Below are positions 43,645 through 53,378 of a stretch of 64,000 nt of DNA, one piece after another. The first letter of the stretch is position 1. Each line of letters starts with the position of its first letter. The position numbers were made by a program, and so were the translations under genes. Origin of the DNA: Gemmatimonadota bacterium (GTDB taxonomy: Bacteria > Gemmatimonadota > Gemmatimonadetes > Longimicrobiales > Gaopeijiaceae); assembly GCA_040882465.1 (NCBI GenBank), contig JBBEBG010000008.1, forward strand, positions 48,848 to 112,847, given 5' to 3'. The notes under the pieces were generated by a model. The model searched no databases. It worked only from the letters and a program-made list of their open reading frames with translations, and was not told the origin of the DNA.

Positions 43645-44009
43645 CAGTCCTCTTCCTCCCCCTCGCCCGACCCGTTGTTCGGCGGCGTGAGAAGGACCAG
43701 CTCGCGGACATTCACCTCCGCGGTCGGAATCGTCACTCCATCCCTCTCGTACGAGTCGTACTCGAGCCGCCCCTCGACGTAGACGCGGTCCCCTTTCTTC
43801 ACGTACTCCTCCGCGAACGCCGCCAGTCGGTTCCAGAGGGTAACCCGGTGCCAATCCGTACGCTCGCGCTCCTCCTCCCCGCCGGCGACGATCCGGTGGT
43901 TCGTCGCGAGAGAAAAGTGAGCCACCTTCGTGCCGCTCTGGGTCTCGCGCACCTCCGGGTCCCTCCCGACATGTCCAATGAGGGTGATTTTGTTGATCGA
44001 CCGGCTCAT
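43644..44009 (-). CDS. ssb: Single-stranded DNA-binding protein
   Basis: A 121-residue OB-fold protein: INKITLIGHVGRDPEVR, KVAHFSLATN, TDWHRVTLWNRLAAFAEEYVKKGDRVYVEGRL and the acidic C-terminal tail GEGEEED, which recruits repair and replication proteins. It coats single-stranded DNA in replication, recombination and repair. I start it at ATG 44009 behind AGGAGG. The tail is shorter than the DIPF-type tip of Escherichia coli SSB, and no aromatic end is present, so partner docking may differ. Confidence 0.96.
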   Translation of the reverse strand: MSRSINKITLIGHVGRDPEVRETQSGTKVAHFSLATNHRIVAGGEEERERTDWHRVTLWNRLAAFAEEYVKKGDRVYVEGRLEYDSYERDGVTIPTAEVNVRELVLLTPPNNGSGEGEEED

Positions 44010-44286
44010 CTCGCCTCCTCGCGTCTTCTTCGTGGGTCTCGGGTCCGGTCTCGGGGGTGTCGGGACGGACCAAGGAAGCCCCAAGTTGAAGAGAGGAAGG
44101 GGGCGTCTCCATGGCCCGGCGGGCCGTAGTCACGGGTCCGCGAACGCGTTGGAGCGGGGTGCGGCGCCAGGGCCGGTCGCCCCACACCGTGGCCGGCCGT
44201 TAGAACATCTGCACCACCCGACTCGTATTGAGCTCGAAGGCCCCAGTGCGCTCGGTCGGGTCGCCCAACGATCCTGAGGGAACGCG

Positions 44287-45306
44287 ATGTACACGAACTG
44301 CATGTTCTGCAGCCGCCCGCTCGGAAACAACGAAGTCATCGAGCACTTTCCCATCGGACGCCGCCTGGCCTTCGACGCCGAGCGGGGGCGCCTCTGGGTC
44401 GTCTGCCGGAAGTGCGAGCGTTGGAACCTCACCCCCATGGAAGAGCGGTGGGAGGCTGTCGAAAGCTGTGAGCGCATCTTCCGGGACACACGGGTTCGAG
44501 TCTCCACGGACAACGTGGGGCTGGCGAGGCACCGAGAGGGGCTCGAGCTGGTCCGGATCGGGCGGCCACTCCGCCCCGAGTTCGCGGCCTGGCGCTATGG
44601 CGATCAGTTCGGTCGGCGCCGAAAGCGCGCGATCCTCTATGGCGTGGGTGGGGCCGCGCTCATCGGGGGCCTCCAGATCAGCCTGACGTTCGTGGGTGGG
44701 ATCGGCGCCAACACCTGGTTTGTATGGAACGCGTGGGCCACGGGGCGAACTGCGGTCAAGCTACGCACCGACGACGGACGGCTCATCAAGCTGAACCGGC
44801 AGGATCTGAAAGGGGCTCGCATTCTACCGGGGGCGGATGGGGCCGGCTACTCACTCGAAGTGCGGAAGGGAAGGAAGAGGTTTCCCTTCGAGGGCGAGGA
44901 GGCGGAGCGTCACCTGTCCCGGATCGTCCCCAAGATCAACCACATGGGCGGGAAGAAGGAGGCGGTCCAGGCGGCCGTCGCGCAGATCGAGGAGGCGGGG
45001 CACCCCGACGCCTTCCTCGCCGACGTCGTGACCGGAAGCGGAAATGGTTACAGGGACAGAAAAGGTGTCCCCGGCTACCTGAACAAGATGCCCGCGCCGA
45101 CGAAGCTCGCCCTCGAGATGGCGCTCCACGAAGAGCAGGAGCGCCGTGCCCTCGCCGGGGAGCTCTGGCTCCTGGAAGAGGCGTGGAAGGAGGCGGAAGA
45201 AATCGCGGCGATCGCCGATAACCTCCTCCTCCCATCCGGCGTGGAGGAGTTCATCGCGAGACACCGGAGAGGGGAAGAGCCGGAGAGAGAGGGAGAAATG
45301 GCTTAG
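44287..45306 (+). CDS. Zinc-ribbon membrane protein, function unknown
   Basis: A 339-residue protein of unrecognised family. The N-terminus holds a zinc ribbon (CMFC at residues 5-8 and CRKC at about 41-44). A hydrophobic segment follows at about 118-142. The C-terminal 170 residues are charged and helical (ALEMALHEEQERRALAGELWLLEEAWKEAEEIAAIADN), likely a coiled coil. The text KLRTDDGRLIKLNRQDLKGARIL suggests a beta-rich ligand or nucleic-acid binding region between. It stands alone between ssb and polA. It is a true gene by codon pattern and lack of overlap, but no function can be given. Confidence 0.75.
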   Translation: MYTNCMFCSRPLGNNEVIEHFPIGRRLAFDAERGRLWVVCRKCERWNLTPMEERWEAVESCERIFRDTRVRVSTDNVGLARHREGLELVRIGRPLRPEFAAWRYGDQFGRRRKRAILYGVGGAALIGGLQISLTFVGGIGANTWFVWNAWATGRTAVKLRTDDGRLIKLNRQDLKGARILPGADGAGYSLEVRKGRKRFPFEGEEAERHLSRIVPKINHMGGKKEAVQAAVAQIEEAGHPDAFLADVVTGSGNGYRDRKGVPGYLNKMPAPTKLALEMALHEEQERRALAGELWLLEEAWKEAEEIAAIADNLLLPSGVEEFIARHRRGEEPEREGEMA

Positions 45307-45368
45307 GGAAGCGGGGGGCGCGGTCCCGCTCCTCCCGGGTCGAGCCTCGTTCGGCCTCCCCCCACGCC

Positions 45369-48143
45369 TCACCCCTCGCAATCCAACCACGAAGCTCCGG
45401 TCCCCACATGTACCCGAAGGGGGACCCTGAGAGGCATCGCCCCCTCCATTTCCCGAACCACCATTTCCTGGAGGGCCGGGATCTCCTTTTCCGGAGTCTC
45501 GAAGACGAGCTCGTCGTGGACCTGCAGGAGGAGGCGGCCGCGGGCCTCCCCCTCCGCGAGTCTCCGGTGGATCCGGATCATGGCCTCCTTGATGAGGTCG
45601 GCCGCCGTTCCCTGGATCGGGGTGTTCTGCGCGATCCGCTCCCCGAACTGGCGGACGTTCCAATTGTCCGACTTGAGCTCGGGGATGTAACGCCGCCGCC
45701 CGCTCAGCGTCTCCACATATCCCTTCTCCCGGGCCATTTGAACCTGCGCGTCGAGAAAGGCGCGCACCCCCGAAAAGCGTTCGAAGTACTGTCGGATGAA
45801 GGTCCCCGCTTCCTCCCTCGTGATTCCTAGCTGGTTCCCCAGAGAGAACTCCCCCTGCCCGTAAAGCGTGGCGAAGTTGATCGTCTTGGCGCGCGCTCGC
45901 TGTTCGTCGGAGACCTCTTCGATCGGGACGTCGAAGATCACGGACGCCGTCTGGCGGTGGACGTCGATGTCCTCCTCGAATGCCGTGACGAAGGCTTCGT
46001 CGCCGGAGAAATGTGCCAGGATACGAAGTTCGATCTGGGAGTAGTCCGCCGCGAGGAAGAGATTGCCCGGGTCGGGGATGAAGCCCTTCCGGATCTGGCG
46101 TCCGACCTCGGAGCGGATCGGGATGTTCTGAAGGTTGGGATCCGAGGAGGAGATCCGGCCGGTCGCAGCGACCGTCTGGTTGAAAGATGCGTGGATCCGC
46201 CCCGTCTCCGGATTTACCATCCGAGGGAGAGCATCCACGTAAGTCGAGCGAAGCTTTTCGAGTTGCCGGTATTCGAGGAGGTGGATGGGAAGGGTGTGAC
46301 CCCTTGCCGCCAGCTCTTCGAGGACACTCGCGTCGGTCGAAGGGCCGGTCTTCGTCTTGCGGATCACAGGAAGCTGGAGCTTCTCGAAGAGGATCTCACG
46401 GAGCTGTGGCGTCGAGTTCACGTTGAACTCGCCGCCCGCTTCCTTGAAGATCTCGCTACGGATCGCTTCGAGCTCGGACTCGAGCTTCAGGCTCATCCCC
46501 TCGAAGAGGGGAGGATGGATCCGGATGCCGGCCTCTTCCATGGCCGCGAGGACGGGGATGAGCGGCATCTCCAGCTCCCGGAACAGCCGGTCCAGCTTCT
46601 GCTCCTGGAGCTCGGGACCGAAGCGGGTCCAGAGGCGAAGGGTGATATCGGCATCCTCGCAGGCGTACTCCACGGCACGGTCCAGGGGAACCTGCGAGAA
46701 AGGGACCTGGCTCTTCCCCTTCCCGGTCACGTCCTGGTACGAGATCATGCTGTGCCCGAGGAAGTCGGTCGCGAGGACGTCGAGGGAGTGCTGTCGGCGT
46801 CCCGGATCGAGGACGTACGAGGCGATCATCGTGTCCGCGTCGAGCCCCGCCAGCTCGAGGCCGGCGCGGCGCAAGACGAGGAGGTCGTACTTGAGGTTCT
46901 GCCCTACCTTCGGGAGCTCCGCGTCCTCGAGGAGCGCCCGGAGAGGCTCCATGCGCGGATCGGAGAGCGGGGGAAGATTGGGCGGAGGCTCCGCGGCCGA
47001 GGGATCGTCGAGAAGGTCTCCCGGAGGGAGCTCGTGCGCGAGGGGGAAGTAGACGCCCTCCCCTTCCTTCCATGAGAGGGAGATCCCCACGAGCTTCGCC
47101 CGCATCGGTTCGGTGGATGTCGTCTCCGTATCCACGGCGAGGCGTCCCGCCCGCTTCGCCACGCGCGCGATCGCCGCGATCTCGTTCGCCTCGGTGACTG
47201 CCCTGTAAGACGGAGCGTTCTCCGGCGACGACCGAGCCGGCGTTCCCCCCGCGGAAAACTTCTCAATGAGCGTGCGAAACTCTAGCTCCACGCAGATTTC
47301 GCGAAGGCGGTCCACGTCCGGCTCCCGGACCTTCAGCCGCTCCAGGTCGAGCTCCACGGGGAGGTCGCGCTGGATGGTCACAAGGCGCCGGGAGAGGCGA
47401 ATTTGCTCCACGTTTTCGATGAGCGAGTCGCGCTTCCCCTTCCAGGGGATCGAGCCGGGGTTTTGGAGGAGGGTCTCGAGGGGGCCGATCTCCTTCAGGA
47501 GCCGCCGTGCCCATCCCTCCCCGATTCCCGGCGCCCCCGGAACGTTGTCCGAGGCGTCGCCGACGAGGGCCAGATAGTCCACCACCAGGTCGGGGGGAAC
47601 GCCGAGGCGTTCGGAGGCGTTGGATTCGTCCACCCACTCGGCTGCGACCCCGGTCGGGCCGCCCCGTCCTGGGTTGAGAAGGTGCACCCCCGGTCCCACG
47701 AGCTGGTGGAAATCCTTGTCGCCGGAGACGACCACGGCTTCGATCCCCCGCTCCTGAGCCTTCCGGGCGAGGGTTCCGATCACGTCGTCGGCCTCGTATC
47801 CATCGAGCTCGACGATTTCGTCGTGAAATGCCTCCACTAGCGCGCGCACCCGGGGGAGGGAGGCGCGCAGCTCGTCGGGCATCTTCTCCCGCGTCGCCTT
47901 GTACGCTGGGTATTCTTTTTCCCGGTGGCTCATCCCCGAATCGAAAACGACCGCGAGGTAGTCCGGGGCGTATTTCTCCCGAATTCCCAGGAGGAAGTTG
48001 ATGAAGCCCCACGGAGCGGAGGTGTTTTCCCCGCGTGAGTTGGTCAGGGGTCGGTTGACGAAGGCGAAGAAGGCCCGGTAAATGAGCGCGTAGGCGTCGA
48101 TCAGAAAAAGCCGCGGGGCCTTCTTGGTGGGGACCTCGACCAT
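45369..48143 (-). CDS. polA: DNA polymerase I
   Basis: A 924-residue replication and repair polymerase. The 5'-3' nuclease covers about 1-290 (FLIDAYALIYRAFFAF; DKDFHQLVGPG). The 3'-5' exonuclease keeps its active site (AVDTETTSTEP, NLKYDLLVLR, EDADITLRLW), so proofreading is likely. The polymerase shows motif A (DYSQIELRILAHFSGD), motif B (RARAKTINFATLYGQGEF) and motif C (LLQVHDELVFE). Starts at ATG 48143, downstream of a strong terminator, so it probably has its own promoter. Confidence 0.98.
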   Translation of the reverse strand: MVEVPTKKAPRLFLIDAYALIYRAFFAFVNRPLTNSRGENTSAPWGFINFLLGIREKYAPDYLAVVFDSGMSHREKEYPAYKATREKMPDELRASLPRVRALVEAFHDEIVELDGYEADDVIGTLARKAQERGIEAVVVSGDKDFHQLVGPGVHLLNPGRGGPTGVAAEWVDESNASERLGVPPDLVVDYLALVGDASDNVPGAPGIGEGWARRLLKEIGPLETLLQNPGSIPWKGKRDSLIENVEQIRLSRRLVTIQRDLPVELDLERLKVREPDVDRLREICVELEFRTLIEKFSAGGTPARSSPENAPSYRAVTEANEIAAIARVAKRAGRLAVDTETTSTEPMRAKLVGISLSWKEGEGVYFPLAHELPPGDLLDDPSAAEPPPNLPPLSDPRMEPLRALLEDAELPKVGQNLKYDLLVLRRAGLELAGLDADTMIASYVLDPGRRQHSLDVLATDFLGHSMISYQDVTGKGKSQVPFSQVPLDRAVEYACEDADITLRLWTRFGPELQEQKLDRLFRELEMPLIPVLAAMEEAGIRIHPPLFEGMSLKLESELEAIRSEIFKEAGGEFNVNSTPQLREILFEKLQLPVIRKTKTGPSTDASVLEELAARGHTLPIHLLEYRQLEKLRSTYVDALPRMVNPETGRIHASFNQTVAATGRISSSDPNLQNIPIRSEVGRQIRKGFIPDPGNLFLAADYSQIELRILAHFSGDEAFVTAFEEDIDVHRQTASVIFDVPIEEVSDEQRARAKTINFATLYGQGEFSLGNQLGITREEAGTFIRQYFERFSGVRAFLDAQVQMAREKGYVETLSGRRRYIPELKSDNWNVRQFGERIAQNTPIQGTAADLIKEAMIRIHRRLAEGEARGRLLLQVHDELVFETPEKEIPALQEMVVREMEGAMPLRVPLRVHVGTGASWLDCEG

Positions 48144-48170
48144 GGGGCTCGCTCGGTGGAAGGGGGAAGC

Positions 48171-48208
48171 GAAAGGGGGCCACCCCGCACCCGGGATGGC
48201 CCCCTTTC
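48171..48208 (-). terminator. Strong intrinsic terminator between exbB and polA
   Basis: Perfect 12-bp arms, GAAAGGGGGCCA (48171-48182) and its complement (48197-48208), with a 14-base loop, read on the minus strand into TTTCGCTTCCCCCTT. It ends the exbB transcript and would insulate polA. Confidence 0.75.
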
Positions 48209-48266
48209 GGCTACCGCCCGGCCGCCCCGGAGACTTCGTTCGCCGGCGCGGGGACGAGAGGCGGGA

Positions 48267-48965
48267 TCAGACCTGCCGGCCTCCCATCGCGTGGATCGTG
48301 TCGATCATCTTCTGGGCCGACTCCTCCATGTCGATCACGAGCGAATCGATCCGGGACACGAAATAATTGTGGGCGATGCTCACCGGAATGGCGATCGCGA
48401 GTCCCGCGGCCGTCGTGAGAAGCGCAACCTTGATCCCTCCGGCCACCGTCGTCGGATCGACCTCGCCCGCGAGCTCGATGGCCTCGAAGGCGATGATCAT
48501 CCCGACCACGGTCCCGAGGAAGCCGAGGAGCGGAGCGACGTTCGTGAGGGTCGCCAACCAGACCAACCCGCTTTCGAGCTTCGTGAGCTCCAGGAGCCCC
48601 TGGTTCTCGACAGCCTTCATGACCCGCTCAGGCCCTTCCTGGCGGCGCTCGAGGCCCGCGAAGAGGATGTTCGCCGCCGGGGAGTTCGATCCCCGGCAGA
48701 CCTCCATCGCCTCCTCGACGCGTTGCTCGGCGAGCAGCCCGTTCACCGTCGAGAGAATCCTCTTGGTCCGTGCGCTCTTCACCATGAGGTCCGCGAACTT
48801 CCAGATGATCAGGAGGATCCCCAAGACGAGGCACAGCCCCAGTGGCCAGCGCATGAACCCCATCTCGTCCCAGGAAAACTGGAGCCACTCCATCGGCGAC
48901 ATCTCTGGGGACTCGAGCCCGGCGAGCTGGAGTAGGGAGCTGTAGAGCTGAAGTGACCCGACCAA
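48267..48965 (-). CDS. MotA/TolQ/ExbB-type proton channel protein without ExbD partner
   Basis: A 232-residue membrane protein with three helices: about 35-60, then the conserved pair in the C-terminal half (NVAPLLGFLGTVVGMIIAF and LLTTAAGLAIAIPVSIAHNYF). These match ExbB/TolQ, which with ExbD/TolR drives outer-membrane energy coupling. No exbD or tonB gene follows; the next gene is polA beyond a strong terminator. I choose TTG 48965, behind GGGAGG, as the start; TTG 48992 is an alternative. A good promoter (TTGACA-17-CATTAT) lies upstream at 49054-49082. Confidence 0.85.
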   Translation of the reverse strand: MVGSLQLYSSLLQLAGLESPEMSPMEWLQFSWDEMGFMRWPLGLCLVLGILLIIWKFADLMVKSARTKRILSTVNGLLAEQRVEEAMEVCRGSNSPAANILFAGLERRQEGPERVMKAVENQGLLELTKLESGLVWLATLTNVAPLLGFLGTVVGMIIAFEAIELAGEVDPTTVAGGIKVALLTTAAGLAIAIPVSIAHNYFVSRIDSLVIDMEESAQKMIDTIHAMGGRQV

Positions 48966-49053
48966 GTGGACCTCCCGGCGATGTGGGTGCAAACGACTTC
49001 ACATTCCGACAAAGGGACCGGAACGTGTTGAGCCAATGATTTCGGAGGGTGGG

Positions 49054-49082
49054 ATAATGGAACCGGCCGCGGACCATGTCAA
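49054..49082 (-). promoter_or_regulatory. Sigma-70-type promoter for the exbB-like gene
   Basis: On the minus strand, TTGACA (49082-49077) and CATTAT (49059-49054) are separated by exactly 17 bases. The -35 box contains the TGA stop codon of the peptide-transporter ATPase gene. Transcription would start near 49047, about 80 bases before the gene. Confidence 0.65.
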
Positions 49083-50164
49083 GTCACTTCCCTCCCACCC
49101 GCGAGACCTCCCTTTTCAAGCTTGATGCACCGGGCGGCGTGCTCGAATCCGACCGGGTCCAGGGGGGGCTCGATCCGGGCGCATGCCTGATCCCTGAGGG
49201 GATACCAGCACCGGGGATGGAAGGCGCAGCCCGAAGGGGGCGCGACCGGGGAAGGGACCTCTCCCTCGAGCACGATCCGCCTCCGGGCGTCGCGGAGCGA
49301 GGGGTCGGGCCGGGGCACCGCCGAGAGGAGGGCCCGCGTGTAAGGGTGCTGGGGATTCCGGTAAAGTGAAGCGACCGGGGCCGTCTCGACGATTCTCCCG
49401 AGGTACATGACGGCCACCCGGTCGCTCACATGCTCCACTACGGCCAGGTCGTGCGCGATGAAGAGGTAGGTGAGGCCGAGCTCCTTCTGAAGCTCCTTCA
49501 GGAGGTTCACGACCTGCGCCTGGACCGAGACGTCCAGCGCCGAGACGGGCTCGTCGCAAACGATGAAGTCGGGCTCCACGGAGAGGGCCCGCGCGATCCC
49601 GATCCGTTGGCGCTGGCCCCCGCTGAACTCGTGCGGATAGCGGTCGGCATGTTCAGCGAGGAGACCGACGATGTCGAGGAGCTGCCGGACCCGGCGCCGC
49701 CGTCCCTCCCGGTCCCCGCCCAGCCGATGAACTCGTAGGACCTCGTCGAGCATCTGCCCGACGGTCATTCGGGGATTCAGGGAGGAGTAAGGGTCCTGGA
49801 AGACGATCTGAGCCCGCCTCCTCAGCCGGCGGAGCGCGTCGCGCTCCATGGCGAGCACGTCTTCACCCCCGAATCGAATCTCTCCCGAGGTGGGCTCGAT
49901 CAGCCGGAGGATCGCGCGCCCTGCGGTGGACTTCCCACACCCCGATTCGCCGACGAGCCCAAGGGTCTCCCCCCGGAAGAGGTCGAAGGAGATCCCGTCC
50001 ACCGCCTTCACCCAACCCTTGCTTCGAGGGAGCACCCCCTTTCCGATGGGGAAGTACTTCTTCAGGTCCCGGACGGAGAGGAGCGGCTCGGCCGGGGGCG
50101 AGGCACTTCGGGAGACCACCGGAGAGCTCCCGCTCCGCGGGTCATCGTGCGAAGCGGAGCTCAT
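49079..50164 (-). CDS. dppF: Peptide ABC transporter ATP-binding protein DppF/OppF
   Basis: A 361-residue ATPase. Walker A is GESGCGKST, the signature is [16 protein letters not shown], Walker B is [14 protein letters not shown], the switch histidine is in [11 protein letters not shown], and the C-terminal oligopeptide-transporter region contains GCAFHPRC, an Fe-S-binding-like C motif. It powers import of peptides or similar solutes with DppD. The start ATG at 50164 overlaps the dppD stop as ATGA. The N-terminal 28 residues are serine/proline-rich and not conserved. Confidence 0.94.
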   Translation of the reverse strand: MSSASHDDPRSGSSPVVSRSASPPAEPLLSVRDLKKYFPIGKGVLPRSKGWVKAVDGISFDLFRGETLGLVGESGCGKSTAGRAILRLIEPTSGEIRFGGEDVLAMERDALRRLRRRAQIVFQDPYSSLNPRMTVGQMLDEVLRVHRLGGDREGRRRRVRQLLDIVGLLAEHADRYPHEFSGGQRQRIGIARALSVEPDFIVCDEPVSALDVSVQAQVVNLLKELQKELGLTYLFIAHDLAVVEHVSDRVAVMYLGRIVETAPVASLYRNPQHPYTRALLSAVPRPDPSLRDARRRIVLEGEVPSPVAPPSGCAFHPRCWYPLRDQACARIEPPLDPVGFEHAARCIKLEKGGLAGGREVT

Positions 50165-51183
50165 CGCTGAGCCTCTCCCCGGACCGCTGGGTCCCTCCGG
50201 CGCTCCGGCTCTTCCTCGAGCCAGCATCGAGACGCCCGGCCCCCGTCCTCCCCCGGCGGCGCGAGGAGGGGCGGCATCTCCTGGGCGCAGCGCTCCCATG
50301 CGTGGGGGCAGCGGGGGCGGAAGCGGCACGCTTCGGGCCAGGCGGTCGGGCTCGGGACAACGCCCTGAATCGGGTGGAGCCGGGTTTCCCCTTCCGCGAG
50401 CTTGGGAAGGGAATCGAGGAGCCCCTGAGTGTAGGGGTGACGCGGCCGGAGGAAGATGTCGTGAACGGAGCCCGATTCCACAATCTGCCCGGCGTACATC
50501 ACGATGACGCGGTCGCAAACTTCCGCGACGACACCCAGGTCGTGCGTGATGAGGAGGACCGCCATTCCCCGCTGTCTTCGAAGGCGCTCGAGGAGGTCGA
50601 GGATCTGGGCCTGGATGGTCACGTCGAGCGCGGTAGTCGGCTCGTCCGCGATGAGGATCTCGGGCTCGCAGGAGAGGGCCATCGCGATCATGACGCGCTG
50701 GCGCATTCCGCCGGAGAGCTGGTGCGGATATTCGTCGAAGCGGCGCTCCGGCTCGGAAATTCCCACCTCCTTCAGGAGCCCGATCCCCACCCGGCGCGCT
50801 TCCTTCCTCCCGAGGCGGCGGTGGAGCTCGAGCGCTTCCTGGATCTGGCTTCCCACCGTGAAGACGGGATTGAGGGAGGTCATGGGCTCCTGGAAGATCA
50901 TCGCGATGTCGTTCCCCCGGATCGTGCGGAGCCGGGGTTCGGGGAGCCCCACGAGCTCCTCCCCCTCGAGCCGGATCGAGCTCCCCGGCAGGATCGCTCC
51001 GGGGGGATTTGGAACGAGCCCCATGATCGAGAGAGAGGTCACGGTTTTCCCGCACCCGGACTCCCCGACGATTCCCACCGCCTCGCCCCTCTCCACCGCG
51101 AAGGACACGCCGTCCACCGCGCGGGCGGTGCCCCCGTCCACGGTGAAGTAGGTCCGCAGGTTGTCGACGGCGAGAAGTGTCAC
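50161..51183 (-). CDS. dppD: Peptide ABC transporter ATP-binding protein DppD/OppD
   Basis: A 340-residue ATPase: Walker [10 protein letters not shown], signature [16 protein letters not shown], Walker [15 protein letters not shown], switch histidine [11 protein letters not shown], and C-terminal [15 protein letters not shown] start it at GTG 51183, one base after the permease stop and 6 bases after AGGAG; an ATG at 51213 would overlap the permease by 29 bases. It pairs with DppF and the two permeases. Confidence 0.94.
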   Translation of the reverse strand: MTLLAVDNLRTYFTVDGGTARAVDGVSFAVERGEAVGIVGESGCGKTVTSLSIMGLVPNPPGAILPGSSIRLEGEELVGLPEPRLRTIRGNDIAMIFQEPMTSLNPVFTVGSQIQEALELHRRLGRKEARRVGIGLLKEVGISEPERRFDEYPHQLSGGMRQRVMIAMALSCEPEILIADEPTTALDVTIQAQILDLLERLRRQRGMAVLLITHDLGVVAEVCDRVIVMYAGQIVESGSVHDIFLRPRHPYTQGLLDSLPKLAEGETRLHPIQGVVPSPTAWPEACRFRPRCPHAWERCAQEMPPLLAPPGEDGGRASRCWLEEEPERRRDPAVRGEAQR

Positions 51184-51184
51184 A

Positions 51185-52324
51185 TCAGCTCCTGAGGCGT
51201 GGGTCGAGGGCATCGCGCAGCCCGTCCCCGGCCAGATTGAACGAAAGGACGGTAAGGACGATCGCGAGTCCCGGGAAGGTGGTGATCCACCATGCCCCCA
51301 GGAGATTGTTCCGCCCGTCGGCCACCATCGTTCCCCAGGAGGGGGTCGGTGGCTGGACGCCCATCCCAAGGAAGGAGAGCCCCGCCTCGAGGACGATCGT
51401 GTCGCCGATTCCGAGGGTGGCCGCCACGATCACCGGCGCCAGGGTGTTGGGAATGAGGTGCCGAAAGATCAGCCGGAGTCGGGAGAATCCGAGCGCACGC
51501 CCCGCCTGGATGAACTCCCTCTCGCGGAGGCTCAGCACCTCCCCCCGGACGATCCGGGAGGTCTGCGGCCACTGCGTGAGCCCCAGGACGGCCACGATCA
51601 AGAAGATCGAGGGCTCGAACACGGCAATGATCGTGATGAGGAGAATGAGACGGGGAAAGGAGATCACCATGTCCACGCACCGCATGATGACGGAGTCCAC
51701 CCGTCCGCCGATGAATCCGGCCACCGCGCCGACGATCGTTCCGATGGAGATCGAGATCCCCACCGCGATGAATCCGATGGAGAGGGAGACGCGGGCCCCA
51801 TAGAGCATCCGGGAGAGGACGTCACGGGCGAACTGATCCGTCCCGAGAGGATGCGCCGCCGAGGGGGAAAGAAACCGCTCGGTGAGGAGATTTCCCTGGG
51901 CCGCGGGATCGAAGGGGGCGAGGAAGGGAGTGAGGAGAGCGACGAGGTAGAACGCCGCGACCGCCAGGAGCCCCGCCACGGCGACCCGATTCTTCCGGAA
52001 GGCGCGGAGTGCCAGCGTCCACTGCGTTGTCGCGGCCCTTTCCGGACCGCCCATCGCGCCTGTCCGCTCTGCCTCGCTCCGCCGCGCGTCCCGTGCCGAC
52101 CAGAGCCAGGACCCCGCCCCGGCCGCGAGGAGGGCCGCTAGCGCGATCCGGTGGTCCCACGGCCCACCGGGCGCCGCTGCGATCCGGTTCCAACGCGTGA
52201 CGACGACCGTGACGACGGCCAACCAGAGGAGGAGGGGCGGGAGCCCCGCGAGAGCGCGCCCCGCGAGGAGCTGGTGAAGCCCGGGGAGGGCGAAGGCGAG
52301 ACGTCCGCGCGCGCCGTCAGTCAT
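51185..52324 (-). CDS. dppC: Peptide ABC transporter permease DppC with extra N-terminal membrane region
   Basis: A 379-residue permease. Residues about 105-379 are a standard OppC/DppC permease ([14 protein letters not shown]; the EAA-type loop [24 protein letters not shown]). The first 100 residues are additional and contain two or three helices ([31 protein letters not shown]). The start overlaps the dppB stop region by 8 bases. The family role is to form the channel with DppB. Confidence 0.93.
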   Translation of the reverse strand: MTDGARGRLAFALPGLHQLLAGRALAGLPPLLLWLAVVTVVVTRWNRIAAAPGGPWDHRIALAALLAAGAGSWLWSARDARRSEAERTGAMGGPERAATTQWTLALRAFRKNRVAVAGLLAVAAFYLVALLTPFLAPFDPAAQGNLLTERFLSPSAAHPLGTDQFARDVLSRMLYGARVSLSIGFIAVGISISIGTIVGAVAGFIGGRVDSVIMRCVDMVISFPRLILLITIIAVFEPSIFLIVAVLGLTQWPQTSRIVRGEVLSLREREFIQAGRALGFSRLRLIFRHLIPNTLAPVIVAATLGIGDTIVLEAGLSFLGMGVQPPTPSWGTMVADGRNNLLGAWWITTFPGLAIVLTVLSFNLAGDGLRDALDPRLRS

Positions 52325-53303
52325 AACGAATGCGCGGGTCCACCAGAGAGTAGAGGAGGTCGGCCATCAAATTCCCGACCACCACCATCAGCGCGAAGAT
52401 GAAGGCGCTCGCCATCACGACCGGGTAATCCCTTTGCGCGATCGCGTCCACGACGAGCTTTCCCATTCCGGGCCAGGCGAAAACCGTCTCGATGAAGACG
52501 GTTCCGCTGAAGAGGACGGGGAGGTAAAGGCCGAGGAGAGTCACGATCGGGATGAGCGCGTTCCGAAGGGCGTGCCGGAAGATGACACGACCCTCCGGGA
52601 GTCCCTTCGCCCGCGCGGTGCGAACGTAATCCTGTCGGATCACCTCGAGCATGCTTCCCCGCGTGTAGCGCGCGATTCCGGCGGCAAGAACGAGTGCGAG
52701 GGAGGCCGCCGGAAGGATGAGATGCGCGATCCGATCGCGGATCTGCCCCGCGGCGGTCATGAAGGGATAGTCCACCGAAGTCATCCCCGAGGCGGGAAGC
52801 CAGAAGGGCCACTCCCAGACGTTCCGCGCCCCGAGGCTGAAGACCAGGATCAGCATCAGGGCGAGCCAGAACGAAGGCATCGAATAAAAGAAGAGGGAGA
52901 TGAGGCTCAGGAGGTTGTCCACCCACGAGTTCTGGCGGATCGCCTGGATGACCCCGATGAGGATCCCACCGAGAAAAGCGAGGACGATCGCGCTCGCAGA
53001 AAGGATCAGGGTGTTCGGTAGGATCTGTGCGATCACGTCCCGCACCGGCTGGTTCCGCGCGAAAGAAACGCCGAAGTCCCCCTGCAGCATGGCTTTCATC
53101 CAGCGGACGTAACGCACGGGAATGGGCTGGTCGAGCCCCATGTTCACCCGCATCTGCTGGAGGACCTCGGGGGAGACGTTCGGGGCGGTGTAAATCGAGA
53201 CCGGATCCCCCGGGGCGAGGTTGAGGACGAAAAAGACGATCGTCGCGATCCCGAGGACGAGCGGGATCGCCCCGAGGAGGCGCCGGAGGAGGAAAGAGAT
53301 CAT
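52317..53303 (-). CDS. dppB: Peptide ABC transporter permease DppB
   Basis: A 328-residue permease with the usual N-terminal helix (LLRRLLGAIPLVLGIATIVFF), the APGDP motif, five more helices and the EAA loop (AKGLPEGRVIFRHALRNALIPIVT). It lies 75 bases after the receptor gene and overlaps dppC by 8 bases, forming an sbp-dppB-dppC-dppD-dppF operon. Confidence 0.95.
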   Translation of the reverse strand: MISFLLRRLLGAIPLVLGIATIVFFVLNLAPGDPVSIYTAPNVSPEVLQQMRVNMGLDQPIPVRYVRWMKAMLQGDFGVSFARNQPVRDVIAQILPNTLILSASAIVLAFLGGILIGVIQAIRQNSWVDNLLSLISLFFYSMPSFWLALMLILVFSLGARNVWEWPFWLPASGMTSVDYPFMTAAGQIRDRIAHLILPAASLALVLAAGIARYTRGSMLEVIRQDYVRTARAKGLPEGRVIFRHALRNALIPIVTLLGLYLPVLFSGTVFIETVFAWPGMGKLVVDAIAQRDYPVVMASAFIFALMVVVGNLMADLLYSLVDPRIRYD

Positions 53304-53378
53304 GGCGGCGCCAGGGAAGCCCCGCTCAGAGCTTCGCGGGGGCCCGGGGGCCCCGGCGCCTCACCGAAGCGGCCGGCC

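Noticed and set aside
44490-44520. GGTTCGAGTC string resembling a tRNA T-loop
   Set aside because: The flanking arms do not pair and the string lies inside the zinc-ribbon protein gene; no tRNA is formed.
49019-49028. A further copy of the lon repeat (CACGTTCC) in the exbB leader
   Set aside because: Only 8 of 10 bases match, which is expected by chance a few times in 64 kb.
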